Below, piece after piece: positions 8,951 through 19,900 of a stretch of 39,361 bases of DNA. The DNA is from an uncultured Clostridia bacterium (lineage in GTDB: Bacteria > Bacillota > Clostridia > TANB77 > CAG-508), in assembly GCA_949280815.1 (NCBI GenBank), contig CASDJM010000013.1, positions 1 through 39,361 of the forward strand, written 5' to 3'. Each line of letters starts with the position of its first letter. Position 1 is the stretch's first letter. The notes under the pieces are model-generated. The model worked only from the letters and a program-made list of their open reading frames with translations. It ran no database searches and was not told where the DNA came from. Made by a program: the position numbers and the translations under genes.

Positions 8951-11900
8951 TTAATTCTCCCTTAACATTTGCATTGTGCTACTTATATATTTTGAAGCAT
9001 AATTTCTGCTTACCACTTGACTATGATTGCTAACTTGAGGCAACTCTACTAATACAGATCTTCCATTTCTTAAAGTTCTAGCCCAATTAATTAAATAACC
9101 AGAACCATATGCATTGATGTGAGTTGGTAATCCAAAATTAGCTCTATAATAAGATCCTAATCCATTATCTCCCAACGTTTCATTTAGCCAACCATGAGTA
9201 TCAACTGTTATAGTTTTTGCACTTCCTTGATGACTTAGCATAAAATCTCTTAAGCTAACTGCTTCATAAGCTTGGAAAGCAGCTGTTCCATTATAGTTTC
9301 TCGTACTTGTTTCTCTTTTATATCCTACTGACCAATTTCGATTCATATCAATTCCTTTATGTCCTGGTGCTGCACTAAATAATGTATTTCTTCCTGGTCC
9401 ATTATTGGTATATCCATATGTTTGTCCATCTGGATTCAATTTTGGAAAAATATAAATTGTCCAGTTGTTTACAAGCCACTCATCACTATTATTATCCAAA
9501 TATTTTTTAAATTCTTCTGCAATATAAGTTAGCTCTGATCCATCATGTGCATAGGAATCCTCAAATCCATGAATGGAGAAAGTGGCAAAAAGAACTTTCG
9601 GGCCTTTTCCATATTTATAATATTTTAAATTAGAACCTCTTCCATCTTTTGCTACTGCTAATCCTGATTGTCCATAACTTCCTTGTTCTTTAAATTTTCT
9701 GAATCCTGTTACAAATCTAAATTTCTGTGCATTGGTATTATTGGGTTTATAGCCTTGTATATTTTGACCATTTTTAGCAGTTGCTGCTGTAATATCTAAA
9801 GCTTTTCCTGTTGCTTTTGAAATAATACTATAATATCCATTTCCAGTTTCTTTCAATTGCCATTTTTGATCATCTGCACCAATATAAGTAATTTGATATA
9901 TATTATTTGATTTTCTATCAAGAGTTAGAGCTCTATTAGAATGTTTTGCTATTATTTTATAAGTATCACTAGAAAGAGCTGTCAATACAAATTTTTGCTG
10001 ATTCACATTATCCGCTGTCCATAATTGCACATTAGCACCATCTGCTTTTGAACCACCAGCAACATCTGCTACCATGTTAGAATTTAATTTCGTTTCTATT
10101 TCATAAGTGCCATTATTAATGATATTAATTGGTGTCAATTTAAATTTTTGTGCATCGGTTCCATTACTATAATATAATTGAATATTAGCACCATTACGAG
10201 AAGTATTACCAGATTCAACATCTAAACATAACCCATTTGCTTTGGAAATAATATTATAATAGCCATTTCCACAATCTTTTAATAACCAACTTTGAGCATC
10301 TGTCCCATTTGCTGTATATTGATTAACATTAGCTCCACAGTTTGAATTTCCTCCTTGTACATCTAAAACTTTCGCAGAATGTATTGCTGTTATCCTATAA
10401 TAATTGGTATTGTTAATTCTTGCAATACGGAATTTTTGTTGTTGTACCTTTGCATTTTCCCAAATTTGTACATTAGTTGCATTATTCTGACTACCACCTG
10501 AAACATCTACTACTCTATTACTTTTTAAAGTAATTTGATAAATTCCATCACTAATCTGTTTTATATTTTTCGTTGGTGTCTCATTTACTAACACAAATTG
10601 TTGATTCTTTAAATCTGTCTCATTTCTTAATTGTAAAGCTTGTCCATTTTTTGTATTAGCTGCTCCTAAATCAATATAAAGATTTCCACATTTTGAAACA
10701 ATCGCATACACACTTTCTGAGTATTTTTTCAAAATCCATTTTTGTGTATCTAAATTTTTATCCTCTTGTTGTGTGATAGCACTTCCCACTTTCGGATTTT
10801 TACTTCCTACTGTTAAAACTTTATTAGAATGTTTAGCTTTTATTTTATAATAGCCATCTCCTACATATTTGATTTCAAATTTTTGTTGCTTTACATTCGC
10901 GTTATCCCACATCTGAACTTTTGCATTATTAGCAGTAGAACCAGATGCTATGTCAAACACTTTTCCATTATTAATTCTACTTAAGATTCGATAGGTTCCA
11001 TCTTCTGCTGATTGTGTTCCTTTTTCTGTACTACAGGCTTTAAAAGTAAATTTTTGTGCCTTTGTACCATTGAAACGATATATCTGCAAACCTGCCCCAA
11101 CTGATTTATTTCCTGAACAAATATCTAATGCCAAACCATTACATTTTGATATAATTGAATAGGTATTATCCGCATTCTTCTTAATTATCCATTTTTGTGC
11201 CTCTGTATTATTACTATTATATTGTTGTACTGCTGTTCCATTTCTTCCACTTGCTCCTGGTACATCTAGTGCTTTTTGTGTATGTAAAACTTTTATAGTA
11301 TAAGTTCCATCTTGATTGTATGTAATTTGAAATTTTTGATTAGCAAAATTATTAACAGTAGCAGTTTTTAAAACAGCACTATTGTTAGTTGCACCATTTG
11401 GTACTTCCAATACTCGATTGCTAGCTACTTGCGAATAAATATAATACATACCATTTTCTAATGTTTTTTCTCCTTTGACATTTTGTACTTCTGAAAATTT
11501 AAATCTTTGTGCTTTACTTCCATTTCCTTTGTACATTTGTATATTGGTTCCATCTTTTTGACTAGCTGCTACAATATCTAAATATAAACCATTACATTTA
11601 GATACAATGCAATAACTGCCATCTCCACAAGACTCAAGATACCATTTTTGTGCATCTGTTCCATTGGATTGATACTGGTCAACATTGGTACCATTCTTCT
11701 TTCCTGCTGCTACAACATCTAATACTTTATTAGAATGTAATGCAGTAAAAGTATAAGTTCCATCTGCATTTAATTTAACTTTAAATTTTTGGCTACTTCT
11801 ATTCTCTCTCTCATAAATATTAACATTAGCCCCATTATTCTTACTAGAACTTTGTACATTAATAACTTTTGTGCCACTAACACAAGTATATATTTCATAA

Positions 11901-12010
11901 ATTCCTTCTTTTAACTCAGTTGTTCTAGTATTAGAAAAAACTTTACTGTTGCCATTTAAAATAACCAAAAAACCTAATAATAAGCTAATTGTAATAACCA
12001 CTCTTTTCAT
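8951..12010 (-). CDS. Secreted M14 zinc carboxypeptidase with five ricin-type lectin modules
   Basis: 1019 residues. A signal peptide (about 1-27) is followed by five beta-trefoil ricin-type modules starting near residues 36, 183, 334, 485 and 632. Each has the repeated alpha-beta-gamma pattern with DAQKW/AQKF boxes. Residues about 770-1019 are an M14 metallopeptidase: HGFE near 814 supplies zinc ligands, DMNRNW near 890 the substrate-carboxylate arginine, VDTHGW near 935 the third ligand and VELP near 990 the catalytic glutamate. All key residues are present. M14 enzymes of this kind trim peptides, often wall stem peptides. The lectin modules probably bind a surface glycan. It has its own extended -10 promoter. 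Confidence 0.9.
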   Translation of the reverse strand: MKRVVITISLLLGFLVILNGNSKVFSNTRTTELKEGIYEIYTCVSGTKVINVQSSSKNNGANVNIYERENRSSQKFKVKLNADGTYTFTALHSNKVLDVVAAGKKNGTNVDQYQSNGTDAQKWYLESCGDGSYCIVSKCNGLYLDIVAASQKDGTNIQMYKGNGSKAQRFKFSEVQNVKGEKTLENGMYYIYSQVASNRVLEVPNGATNNSAVLKTATVNNFANQKFQITYNQDGTYTIKVLHTQKALDVPGASGRNGTAVQQYNSNNTEAQKWIIKKNADNTYSIISKCNGLALDICSGNKSVGAGLQIYRFNGTKAQKFTFKACSTEKGTQSAEDGTYRILSRINNGKVFDIASGSTANNAKVQMWDNANVKQQKFEIKYVGDGYYKIKAKHSNKVLTVGSKNPKVGSAITQQEDKNLDTQKWILKKYSESVYAIVSKCGNLYIDLGAANTKNGQALQLRNETDLKNQQFVLVNETPTKNIKQISDGIYQITLKSNRVVDVSGGSQNNATNVQIWENAKVQQQKFRIARINNTNYYRITAIHSAKVLDVQGGNSNCGANVNQYTANGTDAQSWLLKDCGNGYYNIISKANGLCLDVESGNTSRNGANIQLYYSNGTDAQKFKLTPINIINNGTYEIETKLNSNMVADVAGGSKADGANVQLWTADNVNQQKFVLTALSSDTYKIIAKHSNRALTLDRKSNNIYQITYIGADDQKWQLKETGNGYYSIISKATGKALDITAATAKNGQNIQGYKPNNTNAQKFRFVTGFRKFKEQGSYGQSGLAVAKDGRGSNLKYYKYGKGPKVLFATFSIHGFEDSYAHDGSELTYIAEEFKKYLDNNSDEWLVNNWTIYIFPKLNPDGQTYGYTNNGPGRNTLFSAAPGHKGIDMNRNWSVGYKRETSTRNYNGTAAFQAYEAVSLRDFMLSHQGSAKTITVDTHGWLNETLGDNGLGSYYRANFGLPTHINAYGSGYLINWARTLRNGRSVLVELPQVSNHSQVVSRNYASKYISSTMQMLREN

Positions 12011-12033
12011 TTTATATCCCCCTTAACATATTT

Positions 12034-12057
12034 ATTATACCAGAATAATAGTGGTAT
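12034..12057 (-). promoter_or_regulatory. Extended -10 promoter of the M14 peptidase operon, with an overlapping inverted repeat
   Basis: TGGTATAAT (12034-12042) is an extended -10 without a clear -35. ATACCA (12037-12042) and TGGTAT (12052-12057) form an inverted repeat across it, which could be an operator. Confidence 0.45.
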
Positions 12058-12091
12058 GATTAAAATATATAACTTTTTAGAGTAACTTTTA

Positions 12092-12511
12092 CTACCCTTT
12101 TTTATTAAAAGCAAAAAATTTACTAATAAAGAAATTTAAAATAATTACGACAATTGTAATAAAAGCTTTACTAATCATTTCTGGAATTGGCACTTGAAAT
12201 AATAAAAAGCCTCCTAAAAACTCCACTATCATAGTAAAAGCTCTTCCTAGTATGAATTTAAAAAACTCTTGTAATTTTTCTTTAACTGTTTTTGCCTCCG
12301 AATGAAATACTAAATCCTTATTGGTAATATAAGCAACTAGTACAGCTAGTATAATGGCTATTAAATTAGATAAGTTCTCATTCCATTGCCATAGATTATG
12401 AAATACATAAAAAGAACCTAAATTGATAACTGTTGTAAGTAATCCAAATACAATGTATAGTATCACTTCTTTGGTTAATATTTTTTCCATTACTTTTTTA
12501 ATCTTTTCCAT
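12092..12511 (-). CDS. GtrA-like membrane protein, probable lipid-linked sugar flippase
   Basis: 139 residues with four hydrophobic helices, the size and topology of GtrA/GtcA proteins, which are thought to flip undecaprenyl-phosphate sugars for use by outer-face glycosyltransferases. Family-like features are the early YIVFGLLTTVINLGSFYVF helix, the LAVLVAYITNKDLVF motif at about 56-70 and a conserved basic end, FFISKFFAFNKK. It is last in the rhamnose operon, with GAGGAAGAG before its ATG. Its partners may be the GtrB-like enzymes at 5978 or 23135. Confidence 0.85.
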   Translation of the reverse strand: MEKIKKVMEKILTKEVILYIVFGLLTTVINLGSFYVFHNLWQWNENLSNLIAIILAVLVAYITNKDLVFHSEAKTVKEKLQEFFKFILGRAFTMIVEFLGGFLLFQVPIPEMISKAFITIVVIILNFFISKFFAFNKKG

Positions 12512-12561
12512 TAACTCTTCCTCTTATCATTTACTAAGCTACTAACGATGATTGATTATCA

Positions 12562-12608
12562 ACTTAAAGTATTAGTTATTGTAAAAAATAATAACTAATA
12601 CCTTAAGT
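12562..12608 (-). repeat. Hairpin between rmlB and the gtrA-like gene
   Basis: Arms 12562-12580 and 12590-12608 are complementary over 19 bases with one mismatch, around a 9-base loop. No T run follows on either strand, so it is more likely an mRNA-processing or stability element than a terminator. Confidence 0.6.
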
Positions 12609-12625
12609 AAATAACCATTAAATTC

Positions 12626-13594
12626 CTATTGTAACCAATCAGGATTCTCCAAATACCAATCAATGGTCTTTACAATACCATCTTCAAATTTTGTTTTTGG
12701 ATACCAGCCCAATTCATTCTTTATTTTAGTTGGGTCAATTGCATAACGGTAATCATGTCCCTTTCGATCTGTAACATGTTCAATTAAATCTTCTGATTTT
12801 CCTAAACGTTGTAAAATTAATTTAACAATTTCAATATTTCTTCTCTCATTGTGACCGCCAATATTGTATCTTTCACCAGCTACTCCTTTGTGGAATACTA
12901 AATCAATTGCTTCGCAATGGTCTTCTACATATAGCCAATCTCTAATGTTCATTCCTTCCCCATAAACTGGCAATTTTTCATCTTTTAAAGCTAGTTTAAT
13001 CATATGTGGTATTAATTTTTCATTGTGTTGATAAGGACCATAATTGTTAGAGCAATTCGTTACATTGACATTCATCTTATAGGTTTCTTTATAGGCTAAT
13101 GCAATCAAGTCTGAACTTGCTTTAGAAGAAGAATATGGGCTACTTGGCTGGATTGGTGACTTTTCTGTAAAGTATCCTTCCTCTCCTAGTGAACCATAAA
13201 CTTCATCTGTAGAAATATGAACAAATTTGTTGTTACTTCCTTCTCCCCATTTTTGTTTTGCTGTTTCTAACAAAGTATGAGTTCCAATGACATTGGTTTG
13301 TGTAAACACAAATGGATCTTTAATGCTATTATCAACATGTGATTCTGCTGCAAAATGAATCACTCCATTAATATTATATTGATTAAAGATTTCTTTCATT
13401 TTTTCGAAATCACATATATCTGCTTGTACAAAAGTGATTTTATCTTGCACTTTTTTTAAATTATTCATATTTCCTGCATAGGTTAATTTATCTACTACAA
13501 TTACCTTATAATCTGGGTGTTTGTTGACAAAGTATTCTGCAAAATTTGCTCCTATAAATCCTGCTGCTCCTGTTACTAATACATTTTTACTCAT
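12626..13594 (-). CDS. rfbB: dTDP-glucose 4,6-dehydratase RmlB
   Basis: Second step of dTDP-L-rhamnose synthesis: dTDP-glucose to the 4-keto-6-deoxy sugar, with bound NAD. An extended short-chain dehydrogenase fold shows TGAAGFIGANF near residue 8, HISTDEVYGS near 127, and catalytic YSSSK near 154. It is about 322 residues, slightly short but complete. ATG 13594 is chosen over 13600 because GAGAGG is better spaced for it. It overlaps the HD-protein gene by eight bases, so they are translationally coupled. Confidence 0.95.
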   Translation of the reverse strand: MSKNVLVTGAAGFIGANFAEYFVNKHPDYKVIVVDKLTYAGNMNNLKKVQDKITFVQADICDFEKMKEIFNQYNINGVIHFAAESHVDNSIKDPFVFTQTNVIGTHTLLETAKQKWGEGSNNKFVHISTDEVYGSLGEEGYFTEKSPIQPSSPYSSSKASSDLIALAYKETYKMNVNVTNCSNNYGPYQHNEKLIPHMIKLALKDEKLPVYGEGMNIRDWLYVEDHCEAIDLVFHKGVAGERYNIGGHNERRNIEIVKLILQRLGKSEDLIEHVTDRKGHDYRYAIDPTKIKNELGWYPKTKFEDGIVKTIDWYLENPDWLQ

Positions 13595-14384
13595 TTTCAT
13601 CTTCCTCTCTTTCTATTCTTTCATTCATATAATTCATTGCAATGATTGCAATTTCATTCATCTTTTCCTTCGTATAGTAGTCTTGACAATTCAATCTTTT
13701 GATAAATTGAGCAATATAATCATTTTCTTTTATGATTTTCAAACTTTCTTTAAAGTTTAATGCATAAATATGTGCTATGATAGCCACCATAATATCCATA
13801 TCACTCTTGGCTTTTGTATACATTAAAAGTTTTTCTTTCTTAAATTCTTCAAAAAACTCTGGGCTTAACACTTCTTTTGAAAGATTCTCACACCCTAAAT
13901 GCCCAAATTCCTCTATTCTTTTGCCTTCTAATATTGCTCTATAAATATCAATATTATCAGCATCTCGAATGATTTGACAATACAACAATTCTTGCTCAGA
14001 CAAACCCTTTTCTATTGCAAACTTGTTATGATTATTAATAGCTTTATAAATGATAGCATCCTTGGTGTCTTCTTGTATAAAATTTCTAATTAACTTATCT
14101 CCAAATAATACTTCTACACCTTTTTGACCATGGTCAACACTAACTTTATCTGAATAAGTATGATATAGTCGAACTTGCTCAAACCTTCCAATGTCATGCA
14201 ATAAGCCAATTAATTCCGCTAAATCTTGTTCTTCTTCTGACAAGTTAAGTGATTTCGCAATCTTTCTAGCATTCTCAGCTACATGGTACATATGAATAAT
14301 CTTGATATGTATTTTGGGTTCAGTAATATCATAATTTGAAATGTATTCTTTAAATGATGTTTTCGCTTTTAGTAGGTCTAGCAT
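13587..14384 (-). CDS. HD-domain phosphohydrolase inside the rhamnose operon
   Basis: 265 residues with an HD-type metal phosphohydrolase domain: an early histidine (IIHMYHVAENA), HDIGRFEQ near residue 63, DHGQKG near 84, and IRDADNIDIYR near 139, which supplies the last metal-binding aspartate. HD enzymes cleave phosphate esters such as nucleotides. The substrate is unknown here. The gene sits between rmlC and rmlB and overlaps rmlB, so it is made with the rhamnose enzymes. A housekeeping role in nucleotide turnover, or removal of a pathway by-product, are both possible; neither is shown by the sequence. Confidence 0.85.
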   Translation of the reverse strand: MLDLLKAKTSFKEYISNYDITEPKIHIKIIHMYHVAENARKIAKSLNLSEEEQDLAELIGLLHDIGRFEQVRLYHTYSDKVSVDHGQKGVEVLFGDKLIRNFIQEDTKDAIIYKAINNHNKFAIEKGLSEQELLYCQIIRDADNIDIYRAILEGKRIEEFGHLGCENLSKEVLSPEFFEEFKKEKLLMYTKAKSDMDIMVAIIAHIYALNFKESLKIIKENDYIAQFIKRLNCQDYYTKEKMNEIAIIAMNYMNERIEREEDENE

Positions 14385-14501
14385 TCAAAATTCACCTTCT
14401 AATTTCTTATAGTTTTCTGACTAAAATTTCTAAAAGAATCGTTATATTTTAACGACGCAAAATGGCTATTATTCTTCTAAAGTCATTTCATTCCTAACAG
14501 C

Positions 14502-15074
14502 TTACTTAAACAAATCAGTTTGTTTTAATTCCTGTAAAGAAGGCCATTTTGCATCCTTTTCCGAAGTCAATAAATCCGATTCTTTCATATCACCTAAAGG
14601 CCACTCAATTCCTACCTCTGGGTCATTCCAAGCCAAGCCACCTTCTGCTTCATGATTATAAATATCATCGCATTTATAAGTAAACTCTGCTTCCTCTGAT
14701 AAAACTAGAAATCCATGTGCAAATCCCTTTGGTATCATAAACATCTTCTTATTTTCATCAGAAAGAATCACACCTTCCCATTTTCCATAAGTTTTGCTTC
14801 CTGGTCTTAAGTCTACCGCTACATCAAATACTTCACCTTTAATCACTCTTACTAACTTAGCTTGTGTATTTTCTTTTTGAAAATGTAGTCCTCGCAAGAC
14901 ACCTTTGCTTGATTTCGATTGATTATCTTGTACAAAATCATAATGCAAACCAATCTCCTCAAATTCTGCTTTACTATAAGTTTCCATGAAGTACCCTCTA
15001 CTGTCTCCGAACACACTTGGTTCTATAATACATACACCATCAATAGAAGTTTCTATTTTTTTGAATTTTCCCAT
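14502..15074 (-). CDS. rfbC: dTDP-4-dehydrorhamnose 3,5-epimerase RmlC
   Basis: Third step of dTDP-L-rhamnose synthesis, acting at C3 and C5 of the keto sugar. The 190-residue cupin protein has the catalytic GLHFQ near residue 61, VRVIKGEVFDVAVDLR near 74, and FAHGFLVLSE near 117. It starts at ATG 15074 behind AAGGAG. It follows rmlA by 14 bases. The 117-base gap downstream, before the HD gene, holds a small CGTTA/TAACG hairpin. Confidence 0.96.
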   Translation of the reverse strand: MGKFKKIETSIDGVCIIEPSVFGDSRGYFMETYSKAEFEEIGLHYDFVQDNQSKSSKGVLRGLHFQKENTQAKLVRVIKGEVFDVAVDLRPGSKTYGKWEGVILSDENKKMFMIPKGFAHGFLVLSEEAEFTYKCDDIYNHEAEGGLAWNDPEVGIEWPLGDMKESDLLTSEKDAKWPSLQELKQTDLFK

Positions 15075-15088
15075 TTTATGAACACTCC

Positions 15089-15961
15089 TTATTTTATTAA
15101 ATCTTTCAAATACCTTCCATATTCTGTTTTCATATATTTATCTGCTAAATTTGACAATTGCTCTGCTGTAATCCAACCCTTTTGATAGGCAATTTCTTCT
15201 GGACAACAAACTTGCATTCCTTGTCTTTTTTCAATGGTTTGAACAAAGCTAGCCGTTTCCAATAAAGCATCATGTGTTCCTGTATCAAACCATGTCATTC
15301 CTCTTCCAAAAGTTTCTACATATAATTGATTTCTTTTCATATATTCTTCATTAACAGAAGTAATTTCTAATTCTCCTCTAGCAGAAGGCTGAATGCTTTT
15401 AGCAATTTCTATAACATCGTTTGTATAAAAATATAATCCAGGTACTGCATAATTTGATTTAGGATTTTCTGGTTTTTCTTCAATGGATATGGCTTTCCCA
15501 TTTTCATCTATTTCAACGACTCCATAGGCTCTTGGGTCTTTTACTTGATAACCAAATATGGTAGATTCATTCTCTCTTTCGCTAGCATTTCTCAACATTT
15601 CTGGTAAATGAGAACCATAAAACATATTATCTCCTAAAATCATAGCCACATTATCTTGTCCTATGAACTCTTCTCCAATGATAAAGGCCTCGGCTAGTCC
15701 ATTTGGTTTTTCTTGTACTTTATAGGCAAAATGCATCCCCCACTTTGAACCATCACCTAACAATTCCTGAAAAGTTACAATATCTCTTGGTGTTGATATG
15801 ATTAAAATTTCTTGTATTCCAGCCTCCATTAAAACAGAGATTGGATAATAAATCATTGGTTTATCGTAAACTGGCATAATTTGTTTTGATATAGCATGAG
15901 TTAAGGGATACAATCTAGTTCCACTTCCTCCTGCTAAGATAATTCCTTTTCTATTTTTCAT
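15089..15961 (-). CDS. rfbA: Glucose-1-phosphate thymidylyltransferase RmlA
   Basis: First step of the rhamnose pathway: dTTP plus glucose 1-phosphate to dTDP-glucose. The 290-residue product has the nucleotide-binding loop [16 protein letters not shown] at 5-20, [15 protein letters not shown] after it, and GDNMFYG near 109. ATG 15961 is used; the frame is open further upstream, but GGGTGA lies before 15961 and this start gives the standard N-terminus just after the rmlD stop. Confidence 0.96.
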   Translation of the reverse strand: MKNRKGIILAGGSGTRLYPLTHAISKQIMPVYDKPMIYYPISVLMEAGIQEILIISTPRDIVTFQELLGDGSKWGMHFAYKVQEKPNGLAEAFIIGEEFIGQDNVAMILGDNMFYGSHLPEMLRNASERENESTIFGYQVKDPRAYGVVEIDENGKAISIEEKPENPKSNYAVPGLYFYTNDVIEIAKSIQPSARGELEITSVNEEYMKRNQLYVETFGRGMTWFDTGTHDALLETASFVQTIEKRQGMQVCCPEEIAYQKGWITAEQLSNLADKYMKTEYGRYLKDLIK

Positions 15962-15978
15962 TTCTAACTTCACCCTTT

Positions 15979-16845
15979 CTAAACCATTTTTCCTTCTTCC
16001 TTCAAATATCTTCTCAAAGCATCTTCCCACTCTGGAACCGTAATCCCTTGTGCTAACAATTTTTCTTTTGACAATTGTGAATTCTTTGGTCTCTTAGCCT
16101 GTGTAATCTTCATCATCTCAATATACTCTTCTGTCGTAACAGGATTTACTTTACAACTCGTTCCTGTATAATCAAAAATTGCTTTTGTAAAATCATACCA
16201 AGTTGTATAACCTTGATTGGTTGTATGATAAACACCATAAGGTATTTTCTTCTCAATCGCTTCTCCAATGATATTGGCTAAATCCTCTGCATAAGTAGGT
16301 GAACCATGTTGATCTGCTACAACACTAATTTCATCTTTTGCTTCTCCAAGATTTAACATCGTTCTTACAAAGTTATTTCCATCTCCATATAACCATGCTG
16401 TTCTAAAGATATAATATTGTTCTGTATTCGCTTGAATTTTTTCTTCTCCCTGTAATTTAGTCACTCCATAAACGGTAACAGGTGCTTTGGCATCCTCTTC
16501 GTTATAATCTTTTTCTACATCCAAATCTCCACCAAATACATAATCTGTACTAATATGTACTAATACACTATTATTTTCTTTCGCAGCTTTTGCTAAATTC
16601 CCTGGTCCATCCGCATTGATTTTTTCTACAATCTCTCCAGCTGTCTCTGCTTTATCTACTGCTGTAAATGCTGCACAATTTATAATATACTCTGGTTTGC
16701 AATCTGCAACAAACTTTGAAACAGCTTGCTCATCTGTAATATCTAAACCTGCTACATCGGTACAAATTAATTCGTTTTCCTTTTCTAATCTTTTCTTTAC
16801 TGACTTAGCAAGCATTCCATTTGCTCCTGTTATTAATATTTTCAT
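15979..16845 (-). CDS. rfbD: dTDP-4-dehydrorhamnose reductase RmlD
   Basis: Last step of dTDP-L-rhamnose synthesis, reducing the keto sugar with NAD(P)H. The 288 residues have [11 protein letters not shown] near 6, [13 protein letters not shown] near 56, STDYVFGG near 99 and the catalytic YGVTKLQGE near 126. It is the first gene of the operon rmlD-rmlA-rmlC-HD-rmlB-gtrA, with its own promoter at 16878-16906. The gene order differs from the common rmlABCD or rmlBDAC orders. Confidence 0.96.
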   Translation of the reverse strand: MKILITGANGMLAKSVKKRLEKENELICTDVAGLDITDEQAVSKFVADCKPEYIINCAAFTAVDKAETAGEIVEKINADGPGNLAKAAKENNSVLVHISTDYVFGGDLDVEKDYNEEDAKAPVTVYGVTKLQGEEKIQANTEQYYIFRTAWLYGDGNNFVRTMLNLGEAKDEISVVADQHGSPTYAEDLANIIGEAIEKKIPYGVYHTTNQGYTTWYDFTKAIFDYTGTSCKVNPVTTEEYIEMMKITQAKRPKNSQLSKEKLLAQGITVPEWEDALRRYLKEEGKMV

Positions 16846-16877
16846 TCTTGCACTTCCTTTCGATTTTTTACGTGTCT

Positions 16878-16906
16878 ATCATATCATTTAACACAAAAAA
16901 GTACAA
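16878..16906 (-). promoter_or_regulatory. Sigma-A promoter of the dTDP-rhamnose operon
   Basis: TTGTAC (16901-16906) and TATGAT (16878-16883) are 17 bases apart on the minus strand. The -35 lies inside the stem of the terminator of the upstream gene, so read-through and initiation could affect each other. Confidence 0.7.
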
Positions 16907-16925
16907 GAGTTTCTTGTACTTTTTT
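16892..16925 (-). terminator. Intrinsic terminator, probably bidirectional, after the glucosaminidase gene
   Basis: A perfect 14-base stem (16895-16908 with 16912-16925) has a three-base loop. The arms end in A6 and T6, so it works on paper in both directions. It ends the GH25-glucosaminidase operon. Confidence 0.8.
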
Positions 16926-16995
16926 GGTTTTTTATTATAACTATCAAAGGTGTTATATTTTAACTTACAAAGTTTATAAAGCTAATTATTACTGT

Positions 16996-19900
16996 TTATC
17001 TAGCTGGTCTTGGACAAGCCGTAGATGGCATATTCTCATAAACAGGAATTACAAACTCAAAACGTAAATTCAATAAACCATTTTTCTTATAATCCTCATA
17101 AATTCTCTTTCCTTCATCATTAGCCGCTCTAATATTTTGCATATATTGATGATTATACAAATTATTTTTATCTACCACATTATATTTCTGAAAATATAAT
17201 GTCGTTTGTCCTTTCTTAAAATACTCATTATTCAAAAATTTAACACTTCCATTAATACATAACTCAGGACTAAACCATTTTTCATTATAAGCTCTTGCTG
17301 CTCCATTTTTTATAATTTCTGCATCTGAATTTCCACTAGCACCTATATTAAATAAATTATATACTTTTCTGCCATTATAAGTATAGCCATTTAATGTACT
17401 TCCATTTTTTCCTTGTTCTTGTATCATTCTTGAAACAATATGATAAGGACTAACACCATAAGTTTTTGAACATGATAATATTGTATTAATAATACTCTGC
17501 GTACTAGAAGTTGTATATTTTGTTAAGAAAGTACCTGCAATCATTTTTGAAATATCGGAACTAGTTCCTACTGTTGATGTCAAATCTTGAAATTGGAAAA
17601 TATAATCTTCTGTTAAACTATTTCGTGGATCCATCATATAAGCAATAGCTGATTTAGAAGCACGATACCAACCTGTTCCATATTGCGTATTACCATTTTT
17701 CCACTGATTCCCATATTGTGTTAAACTTTTTGGGCTTGCACCTACTAATTGATCTTCATTATTTACAGCCGTATTCCAATCAAGTCCTGTATATTTTACT
17801 GTGATAATCCAATTTGGATGTTGATTTTGTACTTTTTGTAATAATGCCTTATAACTAGGATATTTTGACTCATTTAAAGTTGAAAAATTAGAAGTTCCAA
17901 CTGCTGTAGTTTTTACAAATCTAAATTTTTGTGAAGCTGTATTATTTCCTTTATGCATTTGTACATTAGTTCCATCTTTTTTTGAAGCACCTGCTACATC
18001 TAAATACAACCCATTACATTTCGAGATAATAGAATAATAGCCATCTCCTAAATCTTTGATTAACCACTTTTGTGCATCGGAAGTATTGCTTGCATATTGT
18101 TGTACATTGGTTCCATTAATTTTTCCTGCTCCTGCTACATCTAATGACTTTTTAGAATGAACTGCTTGTATCGTGTAATAATTATTTCCTATATGTGTCA
18201 CATTAAATTTCTGTTGATTTACATCTGATTTTCCCCAAATTTGTATATTAGCGGAATTTGCTGTACTCCCACCAGATACATCTAAAACTTTATTAGAGCT
18301 TAATGCTGTTTGAATTTCATACATACCATTTTCAATAGCTTGTGCACTCGTTGCTTCAAAAATAAATTTTTGAGCCTCACTTCCATTTCCTTTATACATT
18401 TGCACATTGGTTCCATCTGTTGTAGCACCACCATTAATGTCCAAATATAAACCATTGCATTTAGACATAATTGAATATTTACCATTTCCCCAATCTTTGA
18501 TAGCCCACTTTTGTGCATTGGAACCATTATAGGTATACTGTTGTACATTGGTTCCATTTGTTGTGCCTGCTCCTGCTACATCTAGAGATAACTTTGAATG
18601 CACCGCTTTTATACTATAATAACCATTTCCTAAATAAGTTACATGAAATTTTTGATTATTCTTATTACTATCTGACCATAATAGTACATTAGCACTATTC
18701 TTAGTTGAACTTCCTGAAATATCTAATACCTTTTTCCTATCTTTTGCAGATTTTATTTTATACATTCCGTCTTTTATGGTTTGTTTTAATTCCTGTGTCT
18801 GTTCAAATACAAACAATTGCGAATTTGTGCCATTCCCCTTATACATTTGTATATTTTGTCCATCTGTGGCCTTTCCTCCTGCCACATCTAAATACAAGCC
18901 ATTACATTTGGAAATAATAGAATAATATCCACTTTTCACTTGTTTTATAATCCATTTTTGTGCAGTTGTATTATTGCCAGTATATTGTTGTACATTCGTT
19001 CCATTAACAGTTCCTGCTCCTGCTACATCTAATACCTTTTTCGTATATACAGATTGAATACTATAATAGCCATCTCCTAAATAAGTAACATTAAATTTTT
19101 GTGCATTTGTGGTATTATCTTTATAGATTTGCACATTGGCACCATTGCTTGTTGAAGCTCCTGCAATATCTAATACTTTACTAGTATTTAAAGCTGATTT
19201 TATCGTATATGTTCCATTTTTTATCGTCTGTTTTATTTCTGCTGTCTTTTCAAAAACAAATAATTGTGATTTTGTTCCGTTTCCTTTATACATTTGTATA
19301 TTTGTTCCATCTTTTGCGGATGCACCTGCTACATCTAAATATAATCCATTACATTTTGATACAATAGAATAATATCCACTTTTTGTTTTCTTGATTACCC
19401 ATTTTTGAGCATCTGAATTGTTACTATCATATTGTTGTACATTGGTTCCATTTGTCTTTCCTGCTCCTGCAACATCTAGTACTTTTTTAGTATGTACTGA
19501 CTGAATACTGTAATAACCATTTCCCAAATAAGTCACATTAAATTTTTGTGCATTTGTAGTATTCTCTTTATAAATTTGCACATTTGCACCATTGTTTTTT
19601 GATGCTCCTGCTATATCTAATACTTTGTTAGTATTTAGTACTGATTTTATTGTATACGTTCCATTAGCTATTGTCTGCGCTTCTCTTGTTGACAATGGCA
19701 TAATACCATTATCCTGATTATCGTTATTATTCTTAGCATTATCTGTAGCCTTGCGATTTGTACTCGTTACCTCTTTTGGTTCTTCCTCCTGCTCTTCTTT
19801 TTGTTGTTTTTCTGTGCTAGTAGCATCTTCTTTACTACTAGCACTTGGTGCTTTGTCTTCTTTGTTCTGATTTGTATTATTTGGACTTGTATTAGTCTGA

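Noticed and set aside
15962..16030. Longer rmlA start giving 23 extra residues
   Set aside because: The extension lies within rmlD, has no good ribosome-binding site and is absent from the RmlA family.
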